Source: Toxorhynchites rutilus septentrionalis
Taxonomy: Eukaryota > Arthropoda > Insecta > Diptera > Culicidae
NCBI RefSeq assembly: GCF_029784135.1
Contig: NC_073744.1
Coordinates: forward strand, 10,499,429-10,563,428
Direction: 5' to 3'
Length of the DNA stretch: 64,000 bases
Shown here piece after piece: positions 1 to 10,184 of this stretch. A model generated the notes under the pieces. That model searched no databases. It was not told where the DNA came from and saw only the letters and a list, made by a program, of their open reading frames with translations. Position 1 is the first letter of the stretch; each line of letters begins with the position of its first letter. The translations under genes were made by a program, and so were the position numbers.

Positions 1-837
1 ATCTTTTCTTCTATTATGAGCTAAAAATTCCTCGACATACCGTATTTGACTCCGCTGACTGCCAATTCGTTGTTTCCTAACGCTAAACGCTCTGATAAGA
101 CTTCCCAGACCCATTGGTCACACTTTCTGCGGTTTTGGCGTGGCGGCTGCGACGATTGATATCAGCTGAAATTCTTCCCCTTCAACTTTATCAGCACGTG
201 CCAACAAACCGCCGCCACTTGTTTCGCGCCTTCTGCGGCACGGAACCCAGTGCCCAGTGAACTATACAGTGGCAGCAAAAATAATGCTTGTCAACATACG
301 ATATAAATATCCGAGCAAATTGGTTTATGCCTCGCAGGTATTTCGGTGTTGTGCTTTCCGCCAATGGTCGGCCTTTTGTTGGCAGGTTGGCACACTATTC
401 AGGCCACAAACGCGCTCGCACAATTCGGCCGGAAGCAAGTGCTTCAGAGAAATTTACTTGCAGATGAATCGCGCCATCGGAGCCGGTCCGGACGATACGG
501 AGGACAACGATGGAGGCGCGTTGAGGCGCGGTGGGGATCAGGGCGAATGTGTGGTGTGAACCCACTGGAGAGTAAACAAGCGCTCTTTGCTTGCTCGTTG
601 ACCACACAAAATGGGCCGCACAATAGCAGAAGGATGATTAAATTATATGCGCATCGGATCACACCAGCATCTTACACTCACGAGCAGTTACGAGAGTTTT
701 CTGTTCCATTCATGAATTGCGATGGCGATGATGATGATGATGATGTCGTTGCACTTGTTTTCTTGTAAAACGCGGGGAAGGCATGTCGCCTGATGTTTTA
801 CTCAAACGTTTAGCGTGTTTGTAAGACTTATGATGAT
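1..837. other. No gene recognised
   Basis: Several overlapping frames of 60-140 codons are open on both strands, but none shows a recognisable domain. A short GAT-type trinucleotide run at about 723-744 encodes an aspartate run in one frame. I see no repeat structure here. It may be host intergenic DNA. Confidence 0.4.
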
Positions 838-905
838 ACTAGCTGACCCGGCGAACGTTGTCTTGCCATATAAATTATTTCTAGTGAATATTTTGGTTGT
901 TAAAA
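838..905 (-). mobile_element. Helitron-like 3' terminus
   Basis: Read on the minus strand the segment ends in GCCGGGTCAGCTAGT, that is a CTRRT-type Helitron terminus (CTAGT at 838-842). The same ending, with few changes, closes the insertion at 1227-1634. Only the 3' end is recognisable; the 5' limit is not defined and no Rep/helicase code is present. Assignment to Helitrons rests on the terminus alone. Confidence 0.45.
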
Positions 906-917
906 AAACATAAAACG

Positions 918-1015
918 AGGAGGCGATCTGGCGTAGTGGTAACATCCATACATCTCTCGCAGAGATCACGAGTTCAATTCTCACTCCCGACATTCTTCCA
1001 AAAATGAAAGTAAAA
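918..1015 (+). mobile_element. tRNA-headed SINE fragment
   Basis: The sequence TGGCGTAGTGG fits the internal A box of RNA polymerase III promoters, and GAGTTCAATTCTC about 40 nt later fits the B box. The spacing and a potential anticodon-arm palindrome resemble a degenerate tRNA. There is no CCA-ready acceptor pairing that would support a functional tRNA gene, so this is called a SINE head. The body and tail are not clear. Confidence 0.5.
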
Positions 1016-1226
1016 GTGACGAACTAGCCGAAATGGGGAAAAATATAATTAATGTATGAGTGTATAATGTACAGGGTTTTCCATTTCGGGCTTCCGAAAG
1101 TATACAGCCCTGCGCTGACAACCGTTTGACATAGCTGCCAACCAAAGCGTCATATCGTTAGTTGAATGTCTGCCATTTTACAATATGGATCGTTTTAGCA
1201 TCGCACAACGTGTTAATTTTGTTAAA

Positions 1227-1255
<29 letters not shown>
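1227..1255. repeat. (TA)n microsatellite
   Basis: A simple TA run near the 5' end of the Helitron-like insertion, followed at 1267-1284 by a short (GTCT)n run. Confidence 0.8.
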
Positions 1256-1259
<4 letters not shown>

Positions 1260-1634
1260 GGAGTGATGTCTGTCTGTCTGTCTGATTCTTATAGACTCGG
1301 AAACTACTGAACCGATCGACATGAAAATTGGTATGTAGGGGTTTTTGGGGCCGGGGAAGGTTTTCGTGATATTTTGAGACCCCTCCCCCCTCTCTAAGGG
1401 GGGGCTGCCATACAAATGAAACACAAATTTCTGCATTACTCGGAAATTAACCAAGCAAACGAAACCAAAGTTGGCATGTGAAAGTTTTAGGGTGCAATAA
1501 ATGTTTCTATGATGGTTAGACAGTCCTTCCCCCACTCAAAGGGGGGGCTGCCATACAAATAAAACACAAATTTCTGCATTACTCGAGAATTAATCAAGTA
1601 AATGGGCGGGACGAAGTTTGCCGGGTTAGCTAGT
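1227..1634 (+). mobile_element. Non-autonomous Helitron-like insertion
   Basis: The insert begins TC, ends CTAGT, and sits between host A (1226) and T (1635) without target duplication, the signature of Helitrons. It interrupts the transposase frame of the surrounding element. Its 5' part holds a (TA)n run and (GTCT)n, and an internal block of about 60 bp beginning GGGGGGGCTGCCATAC is present twice, near 1400 and 1542. It has no coding capacity. Confidence 0.7.
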
Positions 1635-3229
1635 TATACTATAAAAATGATGAAAAACCGGCAAATATTTTTCGAGCACTACGGACGGATTTTGGTCGTC
1701 ATGAACGACCTACAGAGCACACAATCGCTAATGTAGTGCGTAAATTCGAACAAACTGGATCCGTAGCGAATATTGTGAAACCTGTGCATCATCGTAATGT
1801 GCGCTCGGCCGAAAATATTGCTGCTGTTGCTGCCAGAGTGGAGGATGACCTGAATGTTTCGATTCCACGGCATGCTCAGCAATTGGGCTTGTCAAACACA
1901 TCATTGTGGCGAATTTTGCATTTGGACTTGCACCTACATCCATATAAAGTCCAACTGGTACAAAAATTAGAATTTTTTTGTGGGGTTATGCGAAAGGTGT
2001 GCGAGGAAGCCCTAGGTGGACATTTGAATGATGTTGTATTTCACCCATAATGGCATAAACCAAACTTGATTTTGAAATAAAAGTTTCATCGAAATTCGAA
2101 TTCTAAGTGTGTTTTATTTCAATTTACTTTCGGAATAAAGTTGGAAAACCCTGTAGAAGTGTGTTTGAATGTTTCAACGATCTATAAAATTTATCGAATG
2201 TAATCAATGAAAGGATAAATTCCACGGGGATATCGAGCAAATGACGAACTTCATGCCAACTCGACTGACCGTTGGCAGCACCATCTCAGATAATAGCGAA
2301 ACGTTGTGGGTGTAAACACATGGATCTTTTGAGCAAATTTGCATACTTAAAATATTCAAAAAAGAATAAGACTATTTTTTGTAAGGGACAAAAAAACTTC
2401 TTCATTTTTTCCAAAAAATTATAACTCAAAAACCACAATACCTACAAAATTCGGGTCAAAGGACGAAATGTAGGAAATTCTTTAAATTTTCTTAAAAAAA
2501 TACCAAATTTTTTCGAAAGAAAATTTAGCTGAAGAATAAATTATTTTAAAAATTAAAATTCATTTTTCTCAAAAACGTATTTTTTTAAAATTCTAAAAAA
2601 AATATATGAAAAGCCCTTGCAATTCCCAATAAGTCGTCCATACATCGGAAGAAGGGCACTTTTACAGGGAAAAGCTATTCTAACATCAACTTTTTCATGT
2701 TTTCTTTGAAAAAATTACAACTTATCATTGTTTTATTCAAAGTCAAGATAGCAATATAGTGTATTTGACAAAGTTTTAGATCTTATTGAAATATGAACTT
2801 TCGTCAAAAACGTCAACCTTCTATCTTTCGTAGTTCCTGAAATAGAGGACATTTTGGTATGGAGACCTCTTAAAGAATAATGTTTTACTCGTTACATTTT
2901 TGTGTGTAAATTCTCGCGTTTGACATGTTCTTGACATATTTCTGGATAGAAAAAAGTTAGCAGAGCATGTAAATCGCGATAATTTATACATACAAATGTT
3001 TTGAATTATACATTAATAGTAATTTTACAAAGAAAAACATAAAAAGTTGTTTTAAGAAAAACATTTTCCCGGTAAAAGTGCCCATCTTCCGATGTATGTG
3101 TGACTTGTTGGAAATTGTATAGGCTATTCATATCTATTTTTTCAGAATTTGTTTTCATGGAAAATAAATTTAAATTTTCAAAATATTTTTTTCAATTATT
3201 TTTTTGAATGATTTTTTTTGTTCGCTTTC

Positions 3230-3568
3230 ACATAATCACATCACTTACCTCAGTGAATCCTGATTCTTACCTCTCCCCACTAACAACTATCCCTCCCATG
3301 ATAAACGCTAGGGAACCACGCTATAGAGGCGACCCTTCTGGTCTTCGGGCGGCGAATATCATACTAACATTCCTTCCCTTCCCCTGGTGACTGTAAGGAC
3401 GTGGCATGCGTCGTTATTGACCATTTAAAGCTCGAATCACCGAAAATTGCACAACGAGAATGATTTGCTAGTCCCAAGCGTCATTCTGAGTGTTCTGTGT
3501 GCAATTTGGTTGGTTCAGGTCAATCACGGAGAGCAACAACGAATTGTACAGTCTACCCAAGCTCAAGC
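3230..3568. other. Unassigned segment, possibly retroelement-derived
   Basis: This stretch is less AT-rich than the inverted-repeat arms beside it and adjoins the minus-strand SINE at 3569. It has no long conserved frame. It may be a further part of the retroelement whose SINE-like piece follows, but I see no terminal signature. Confidence 0.3.
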
Positions 3569-3964
3569 TCTATAATTAGCACATTACACAGTTGCCATTT
3601 TTCGGCGTTAGAGTATTCCCTTCTATACCATTGCATATGGTACACATTTACACAGTAGCCATTTAGGCGTAAGAGTTTTCCTTCTGTTCTTCCATTATCC
3701 AGTTAGACCGGACAGCGGAGACAGTTGATTGATCTTGGTTGAGTTATTTATAGAACAGCAGCCTAATGTGTCTTGCAGAGCAGAGCAGTTTTGTATGGAT
3801 GAATCGATCTTATTTCGACCGTGGATCGATCTCCATCGCCGATGATTGTTGCGTGGACGTAATTATTCTGTAACAACACAAAGATGATCAATGAGGGCCC
3901 TGAGTTTTGAACTCACGATCGATCGCTTACTAAGCGAACGCGCAACCCTTGTGGCTACGGAAAC
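3569..3964 (-). mobile_element. tRNA-headed SINE, copy 1
   Basis: On the minus strand the copy starts with a tRNA-like head that contains GAGTTCAAAACTC as a B-box-like motif. The body matches, in opposite orientation, the copy at 10541-10917: shared landmarks include CGATGGAGATCGATC, AACTGTCTCCGCTGTCCGG and CGCCTAAATGGCTACTGTG. The copy lies close to the centre of the 2238-5165 inverted repeat. It is not coding. Confidence 0.65.
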
Positions 3965-4017
3965 CAAAAAAAAAAAATATTTTGAAAATTAAAATTCGTT
4001 TTTCTCAAAAACATGTT

Positions 4018-4260
4018 GTACCCCTGTATCATATCCCTCCTCTTCGATCGATAAACTTTTACTTGGTCCCGGCAATACATACACATACTGCAGACTGCAA
4101 TAATGAGAACACTTGTAATACTAACCTCGAGCCAACCGCGAGTAATTGGTTACATATTACTGATATAGTTGTAAGGCAAACATTGTCGAATTATTGAACT
4201 CCCGGCCCTGTCAGGCTGATGCCGCATGGGCCTTAATAAAAATATATATTTTGGAAAAAC
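4018..4260 (+). mobile_element. 5'-truncated non-LTR retrotransposon 3' end
   Basis: The insert is flanked by the perfect target duplication AAACATGTT (4009-4017 and 4261-4269). It contains CCTCCTCTTCGATCGATAAAC, CTCGAGCCAACCGCGAG and ends GGGCCTTAATAAAAATATA with an A-rich tail. The same 3' sequence occurs on the minus strand at 21875-22588. It carries no complete frame. The clade is not determined. Confidence 0.65.
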
Positions 4261-5586
4261 AAACATGTTTTTAAAAAATGTGAAAAAATATATATGAATA
4301 GCCCATACAATTTCACACAAGTCATCCATACATCGGAAGATGGGCACTTTTACAGGGAAAAAGCTTTTCTAAAAACAACTTTTTCATGTTTTTCTTTGAA
4401 AAATTACTATTAATTTTTAATTCGTAACATTTGTATGTAATTATCGTGATTTACATGCTCTGCTAACTTTTTTCTATCCAGAAATATGTCAAGAACATGT
4501 CAAACGCGAGAATTTAGTCACAAAAATGTAACGAGTAAAACATTATTCTTTCAGGGGTCTCCATACCAAAATGCCCTCTATTTCAGGAACTATAAAAGAT
4601 AGAAAGTTGACTTTTTTAGACGAAAGTTCATATTTTAATAAGATCTAAAACTTTGTCGAATGCTATCGTCGAATTGCTTTCTTGACTTTAAACAAAACTA
4701 GGATCAGTTGTTTTTCAAAGAAAACATGAAAAAGTTTATGTTAGAATAAATTTTTGCCTGTAAAAGTGCCCATCTTCCGATGTATGGACAATTTGTTGGA
4801 AGTTGTAAGGGCTTTTCATATATTTTTTTTGGGAATTTAAAAAAAAATGAATCTTAATTTTTAAAATAATTTCTTCTTCAGCAAAATTTTCTTTCCAAAA
4901 TTTTTTTGGGTATTTATGCAATTTCCTACATTTCATCCTTTGACCCGAATTTTGTAGGTATTGTAGTTTTTGAGTTATATTTTTTTTTGCAAAAACTCAA
5001 GAAACATTTTTTGTCCCTTTCAAAAAAGTAGTCTAATTCTTTTTTGAATATTTCAAGTATGCAAAGTTGCTTAAAAGATCCATCATGTGTTTACACCCAC
5101 AACGTTTCGCCGGTATCTGAAATGGTGCTGCCAACGGCCAGTCGAGTTGGCATGAAATTCGTCAAATACGTGAAGGTTTGACCGTGTATAGTATTGCATC
5201 GTGGGAACATGGTCATCCCGAACCCGACTATGATTACGGTCCATTCTTTGATGAAGATCAAACGGTTATGTGGCTCTATAGACGTTGACCGTCGACGAAA
5301 ATCGAACAAAAACACACCTTTTTTGACGTAGGATTACGTCTTTCGGGAACATATTGGGGTACAAATTGAAAATCGAAAATCGAGCACATCGTGAAAATTG
5401 TCCAATTTCAAACGCTTATTGCTCAGTCATTTCATGATGGATGGATGAAATTGTTGCGTCAACCGATTTCGGCACTCTATAACAATTTTTTATGTTGAAT
5501 AAAATAATATATATCATAAAACTAACTATCGAACAATTGAAAAATCTCAACCCCACTTATGATTGGTCGAAATTGACGACACATGC

Positions 5587-5780
5587 AGCGGTTCCCTAAC
5601 AGGGACATCGAAACCAAGCTGGCTGGGGGAAATCGGCATTGCAAGTACAGGAAAGTAAGGGGAGTTTTTGTTCCCACCGAAATATGTTCCCTAACAGAGA
5701 CATCAAAACCAAGCTGCCTGGGGGGAATCGGCATAGTAAATACATGAAAGTAGGGGGAGCTTTTGCTCCCACCGAAATAT
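5587..5780 (-). repeat. Minisatellite of about 95-100 bp units
   Basis: Two tandem units, each starting near CCCTAACAG(A/G)GACATC, carry AACCAAGCTG and end CCCACCGAAATATGTT. A third unit is at 7593-7680; the LTR-like insertion fell between units. Related units occur at 41453-41935 and 49250-49440. Confidence 0.75.
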
Positions 5781-5782
5781 GT

Positions 5783-7589
5783 TGTAACCCGACACGCCTT
5801 CTAGGCGTGTGAGTCCTTCCTAACCGGGGCTCTGCGCAGTCAAGCAGTTGGCTTAAGCGCCACTCCCGTAAGGGAGGCCAACCGCCGTGTTTTTGGTTGC
5901 CCGGCCAATGAGAATCGAACTCCCAGGGCGGGTTTTTTTTCTTCCCCCAAAACCCGGTTTGTTACTCAATTTGAGCTGCGCTGTAAAGTGAACCCGAACA
6001 CCGCTTGTCCAGAGGACAAGATTAAAGCCCGAGAGTGCGTGGGCCGATCCCCAGACCACAAATTTCAGCAAATTTTCCTCACCGGACCAATTAGCGAAAA
6101 TATTGTCCACAACGAAGCTCGCTTCGGAGCGTAGGAGTTCAACTAACTGCAACAAAAAGGAGTCTCTTTGCAGACTCAAGACCTTTACAACAACAAAAAA
6201 ATCAGTTGCCGGTACTTAGGCCACACCGCTAGCCAGTAAATAACTCAGACTATAAAATATTCAACTCAACATTTATTACAGGAAAACAGCGTGACGACAA
6301 AAAACTAATTCAACTCATTTATAACATAACAGAAAAATTTTAAAAACTCCAGACTCGAACATCAAATCATTGGATTTGCAGACATAGCAATTAGCTCACT
6401 ACACTAAAGGCACATTCAAAAAGATTTGATAATGGCGGTTGACTTTCTAGTCATACTGCTATGGCTTCTCCATTCACTCACATTCAATGGCTATTGTGTG
6501 TGTACTTTTGTGTGGTGTTGCTTCTGTTCTTGCGCTCTATAGCGCACCTCTCATTTATTAGCGTGTTGAGTATTATTTCCCTACATGCGCATGTTAAAAG
6601 GAAAATAAAAATGGGTACTCACTACCATGGATTTACGTGGTACGGCGGCGAAGAGCGATGAACTTCCGCTGATGACGAGCCGCCGGGAGCGCGAGAATTT
6701 TGCTGGGGCCCTCGTGTTGACGGAGAGGGCCAATTCCAACGTAGCCGTGGGGTCAGAAGTGGTGCCACCTAGAAACAACACATAAAAAAGCGCACACACA
6801 AGCCAATTACCATAAAGCCACATTTTGCAAAAAAAAAAGCCAATGCTTACCTCCAATTGAATTTGAACTTTTACGCACTGGAGGAGTAAATTTTAAATTT
6901 AAAATTGAGCTAACTGCGCTCACTAAAAAACAAAAGAAAAAGAACAAACAAAGAAAAAAAACACAAATGAGCTACACTAACTATGGCGTGAAAAGTACCA
7001 ACTACCTTTTGAACTACTCGCGATTTCACAAACGGAACTACACACTGCTGCCTCTTCCACGGGCCAAGTTGAAATGGAAGAATATTTCTTCGAAGTCCTC
7101 AGATCAGCGCAATGATCAAAAGGACCGGAACTACGCAATTATTAACGATATTAATAATACGTAGTCTTACCCTCAACCCCCTTGCCTACATCTGTCCACT
7201 TTTCAAACATTTTCGGGCGATTATCTTTAATCTCCCGAGCGCAGCTTAAATCGAGTCGCTCGCCGGATTCCGAATTCAAATACCAAGAAAACCCGCCAAA
7301 AACTCTCCCGGTTAAGGAAACGTGAATTTCTTAGAAAAAACTCACACGAGTGTCTAAGACATTTTTCTGAGACGTGTCTTGGCTAAATTGAGCCGTCGAG
7401 TTACATCTGGCACTCAATTATAACTAGCAGTGAAATCGGAAAGGGGAAAAGCATTCGCTTTGCAGTTCATCCGAAACATACACATATGAAAAGACACTCA
7501 GATTCTACACACGGGAGTTGTGTTGAAACTGACGTTCATACTCATAGAAACGAGGGGCTCAACAATACTAAAATCAGTGCAGCGCTACA
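5783..7589. mobile_element. LTR-like insertion (solo LTR candidate), 1.8 kb
   Basis: The insert begins TGTAACCC and ends GCTACA, thus TG...CA, and is flanked by the 4-bp duplication ATGT (5779-5782 and 7590-7593). Removing it restores the minisatellite junction AAATATGTTCCCTAAC that is seen intact at 5690. These features suit a Ty3/gypsy- or ERV-type long terminal repeat. I see no second copy of the ends, no primer-binding site and no gag or pol, so a single long LTR left by recombination is the simplest reading. Short frames inside show no domains. Confidence 0.6.
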
Positions 7590-8449
7590 ATGTTCCCTAA
7601 CAGAGACATCAAAACCAAGGTGCCCGGGGGAATTCGGAATTACAAGTATATGCAAGTCGGGGGCATTTTTAAAGTGTCAGTAAGGTGAGTGCTACGATTA
7701 ATTCTAGCAAATAAAATTTCAATTTAGAACTTTAATGTTGATTGCTTCGTGAAATTTCATATCAATGACCGATCGTGTATTGTGAAAAATTTAGTAAAAG
7801 TGTAAGTGTAAAATTGTAAATGGTAGCAGTTGTGTTAAAAATGACTTGATATATGAAACGATTTATTTCAATTTCATAAATAAAAATCAAGTTGTGTTCC
7901 CGCTCGAGAACGGGGCTTTCGGTATAAGCTGTCTGTTTTGTTGTATTTTTTTTCAACCAAGAAAATTTAATACGAGAGAGAAAAATTAGAAAAGTGCAAA
8001 AATATTCGAAAAAGTGATTTCTCGTATGCTCCACATATAGTATTAGGTGTTGTTAGTCCAATTAAAATTTCGCATTGGGGTGAATAAAAGGTTGAATAAA
8101 CACTTAGAAAATAAAAATTATAAAAGAAAATTACCTTTTCCATTTCAAATATGCTTTCTCTATAATAAAGTAACGTGTTTTTACTGATGAGAAAAATTGA
8201 TAATTGTGTTCGGTATTGAAAATTATCTTATATTGCATTTGTGAGTTTTTTTTTTCTATATTTCATCCATACATAACACAGGAGGCATCTCGTCTAGGGT
8301 CATAGAGGGCGGTTTTAATAATATCTCATTCCACTTCGGCATCTTCTATCAGATACGCACCATTCAACGAATGTTTACCACCCTTCTGTCATCATCACTC
8401 GGTAAGCACCGGTGGAATGAAGAAACAATACTCAACAACCAAACAAAAC

Positions 8450-8489
8450 GGCCCTTTTCAGGGCCACGAAATCATTGTCAAAGAGTTTA
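8450..8489 (+). promoter_or_regulatory. Histone mRNA 3' processing module (stem-loop + HDE)
   Basis: GGCCCTTTTCAGGGCC at 8450-8465 is a perfect match to the histone mRNA stem-loop consensus: a 6-bp stem with a TTTC loop, followed by ACGAAA. CAAAGAGTTT at 8479-8488 is placed 13 nt after the stem, as the purine-rich histone downstream element bound by U7 snRNA. No histone coding sequence is recognisable upstream, only degenerate sequence. In real histone genes this module replaces polyadenylation. Confidence 0.75.
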
Positions 8490-8739
8490 ACAATGTAATT
8501 CTTCGAACATATCCAAAATCAACAGATAGCCTAACGGAATCCTACGTCAACTATGCGGTCGTGTCTTGGACACAACCCTCCTATGACTTTTTTAATTCAA
8601 TGCATTTTATTAACGTAACTGACACGTTTGATGTCTTAAATTTCAAATGTGTATGAATGTTAAAAAGTAATATTTTGTTGTGGTAGAATAGAAAAATAAT
8701 ATAAAGAAAATTAATATTAATATGGACGGCTAAATTTAT

Positions 8740-9350
8740 ATCAGTTGGGTCCCGTTCATGAATTGGGAAACCAAAGATACGACAGACAACTACATTGGAG
8801 CTGTTTATCGGAAAATTTGGTAGCGCATTATTTCGTCGTTGTCATTCAATCTATGAGTGTTCACATCGGTATTCTGTGTTTGAAACACAGTCATATTGCT
8901 TCGTTTATTCACGGACTTGCAAATATATTTATTGCTTTTCACCGAACTACAGAGCTGTCATTAATATGAGCATTGAATGTTTGCTCAGCTGAGACGAATA
9001 TGGTACTACCCAACGATTTCCAGTCCGTTAATGTCTGCGTTTTTGGTATTTGTGAATGATTATTCACCATTACTAGAGTTTCATCGCTAATCAATTGTAT
9101 ATCCTCGTACACTTTTGATTGTGTCGTTGATGAAATATTTTGTAAAACGCTTTGTACATTTCCCATCTGTCATGCAAGGTGATAAAAATTTTAGATTCCG
9201 CATGGGTACCAGGTTTGTGATAACAATATCGAATGATTCGATCGAAATCGACTCTTGCATTCTGAAATCCTATCAACTTCAATTCAATCGTACCGTCATC
9301 TGGGGGCAAATTGATCACCGGGGTGAAATTGATCAAATGTTTTACTGAAA
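8740..9350 (-). pseudogene. Decayed coding fragment, unrecognised
   Basis: Minus-strand frames chain together across frameshifts: a segment with IGFQNARVDFDRIIRYCYHK, then, one frame away, VYEDIQLISDETLVMVNN and TQTLTDWKSLGSTIFVSAEQ, then FQTQNTDVNTHRLNDNDEIM. The switches of frame with no gap in protein-like composition suggest an old gene or viral/transposon insertion that has decayed. I cannot assign a family; no catalytic motif is visible. Confidence 0.35.
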
Positions 9351-10176
9351 ACGAACTTAAATTTTCAGAGGTATTATGCAATTTTGTTTTAAACTTTTTT
9401 AATCTGACATGTTCAATAATCATCTGAAGGTTCTTTTTGTGAATGGCTCTCAACAAATCACTTATTAAATTGCATGGAGATTAACATTTTTTGAATATCA
9501 TTTTCGATTCCATTTTTTAAACTATGTTAAAAAAACATATTTTCAACACATCAATACAATATTTTTAGACGCTAAACATATTGATTCACTTCTAGCCGAT
9601 ACTTGATGAGTTGAATAAGTAATAAAATACTTCCTATTCAAACAAGTGAGAAAAAAATATTTTACAAAAAAGCATCACGAATGACCAGAACCGAATCCCA
9701 TCATGCGACATATCGCACGTCTTGGTTCGTCAAAACTAGCTCATTGGTGACCATTTTAAGGGTTTTTGGCCACATTAGGATAACCCGAATGGTCTCCGGA
9801 TGACCTGCAGATCGGTGTTTAAATCGAGTTATGGAAAGGCATGACCACATCGGGTTTTTGTAACCGCAAACCCTTGAATTGTCATTAAAATGACCGTAGG
9901 TGAAGAAATAATTGATTTTTTATACATTTTTGTGCATGCGATACTAGAAAATCCGGAAAATTATAGATTGATCAATTTTACCCCAAAGCTACATTTTAAA
10001 ATTATATGCTAAAAATTTTCCAAATTAACGCTTAAGGATTTTTCGAACAAAACTCACCATTAGGTTTTGTGGCCGTAGCACCAGTACTGATTTTAGAAAT
10101 AATTGGGTATAAATCTATCAAAAAACATCGGAAACATTCACATTTTTTTGAAATAAGTGATCAATTTGCCCCCGGT
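9300..10176. mobile_element. TIR element (MITE-like) A
   Basis: The left end GGGGGCAAATTGATCAC (9303-9319) is repeated as the exact reverse complement at the right end near 10159-10175. Near the left terminus a second GAAATTGATCAAA-type block occurs, matched by GATCAATTTTACCCC near 9968. No coding sequence. The target duplication is not clear. Confidence 0.55.
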
Positions 10177-10184
10177 TTACAGGT

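Larger units (their letters stand above)
1184..2050 (+). pseudogene. Transposase relic, helix-turn-helix half
   Basis: The reading frame starts MDRFSIAQRVNFVK at 1184, is broken by the Helitron-like insertion at 1227-1634, and resumes as YYKNDEKPANIFRALRTDFG and RSAENIAAVAARVEDDLN to about 1970. This order (N-terminal HTH, a second HTH with SLWRIL, then HPYKVQL) is that of the DUF4817/HTH_29 transposase family of insect Tc1/mariner-like elements. After HPYKVQLVQKLE the sequence jumps to a C-terminal motif, GGHLNDVVFHP, and stops at 2050. All three catalytic acidic residues are therefore lost. The open 104-codon frame at 1736-2050 is only the surviving piece and is not expected to be functional. 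A small frame slip remains at the insertion joint. Confidence 0.7.
1072..2153 (+). mobile_element. Internally deleted Tc1/mariner-like transposon
   Basis: The termini form an inverted repeat starting CAGGGTTTTCCA and continuing imperfectly to CCGAAAGTA, flanked by TA dinucleotides (1070-1071 and 2154-2155) as expected for Tc1/mariner insertion. The element is interrupted by a Helitron-like insertion at 1227-1634. Between the ends lies the N-terminal DNA-binding half of a transposase and a short C-terminal piece; the catalytic core is missing, so the copy is non-autonomous. Confidence 0.75.
2238..5165. repeat. Giant inverted repeat (foldback-like element)
   Basis: Bases 2238-3200 reappear as the reverse complement in about 4265-5165, for example TCCATACATCGGAAGAAGGGC near 2637 and its complement near 4770. 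The arms are roughly 0.9 kb and diverged. Each arm contains the motif CATACATCGGAAGATGGGC twice in opposite orientation, so the arms are themselves partly palindromic. The outer ends share TTCATGCCAACTCGACTG and its complement. The centre has been filled by a SINE (3569-3964) and a non-LTR fragment (4018-4260). No transposase is present. Transcription through it would give a long hairpin RNA. Confidence 0.8.
5321..8585 (-). mobile_element. Histone-type dispersed repeat, copy A
   Basis: This is the minus-strand counterpart of copy B (48402-49716). The palindromic end GACGTAGGATTACGTC is at 5325-5340; the other end has the hairpin GGTCGTGTCTTGGACACAACC-type stem at 8557-8577 preceded by TCCTACGTCAA. 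From 7590 to 8585 it matches copy B almost base for base in reverse complement. Inside lie a CCAATC motif, units of the 95-bp minisatellite (5587-5780 and 7593-7680), and a perfect histone 3' stem-loop (8450-8465). An LTR-like insertion splits it at 5783-7589. No transposase or integrase is encoded. Confidence 0.7.
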
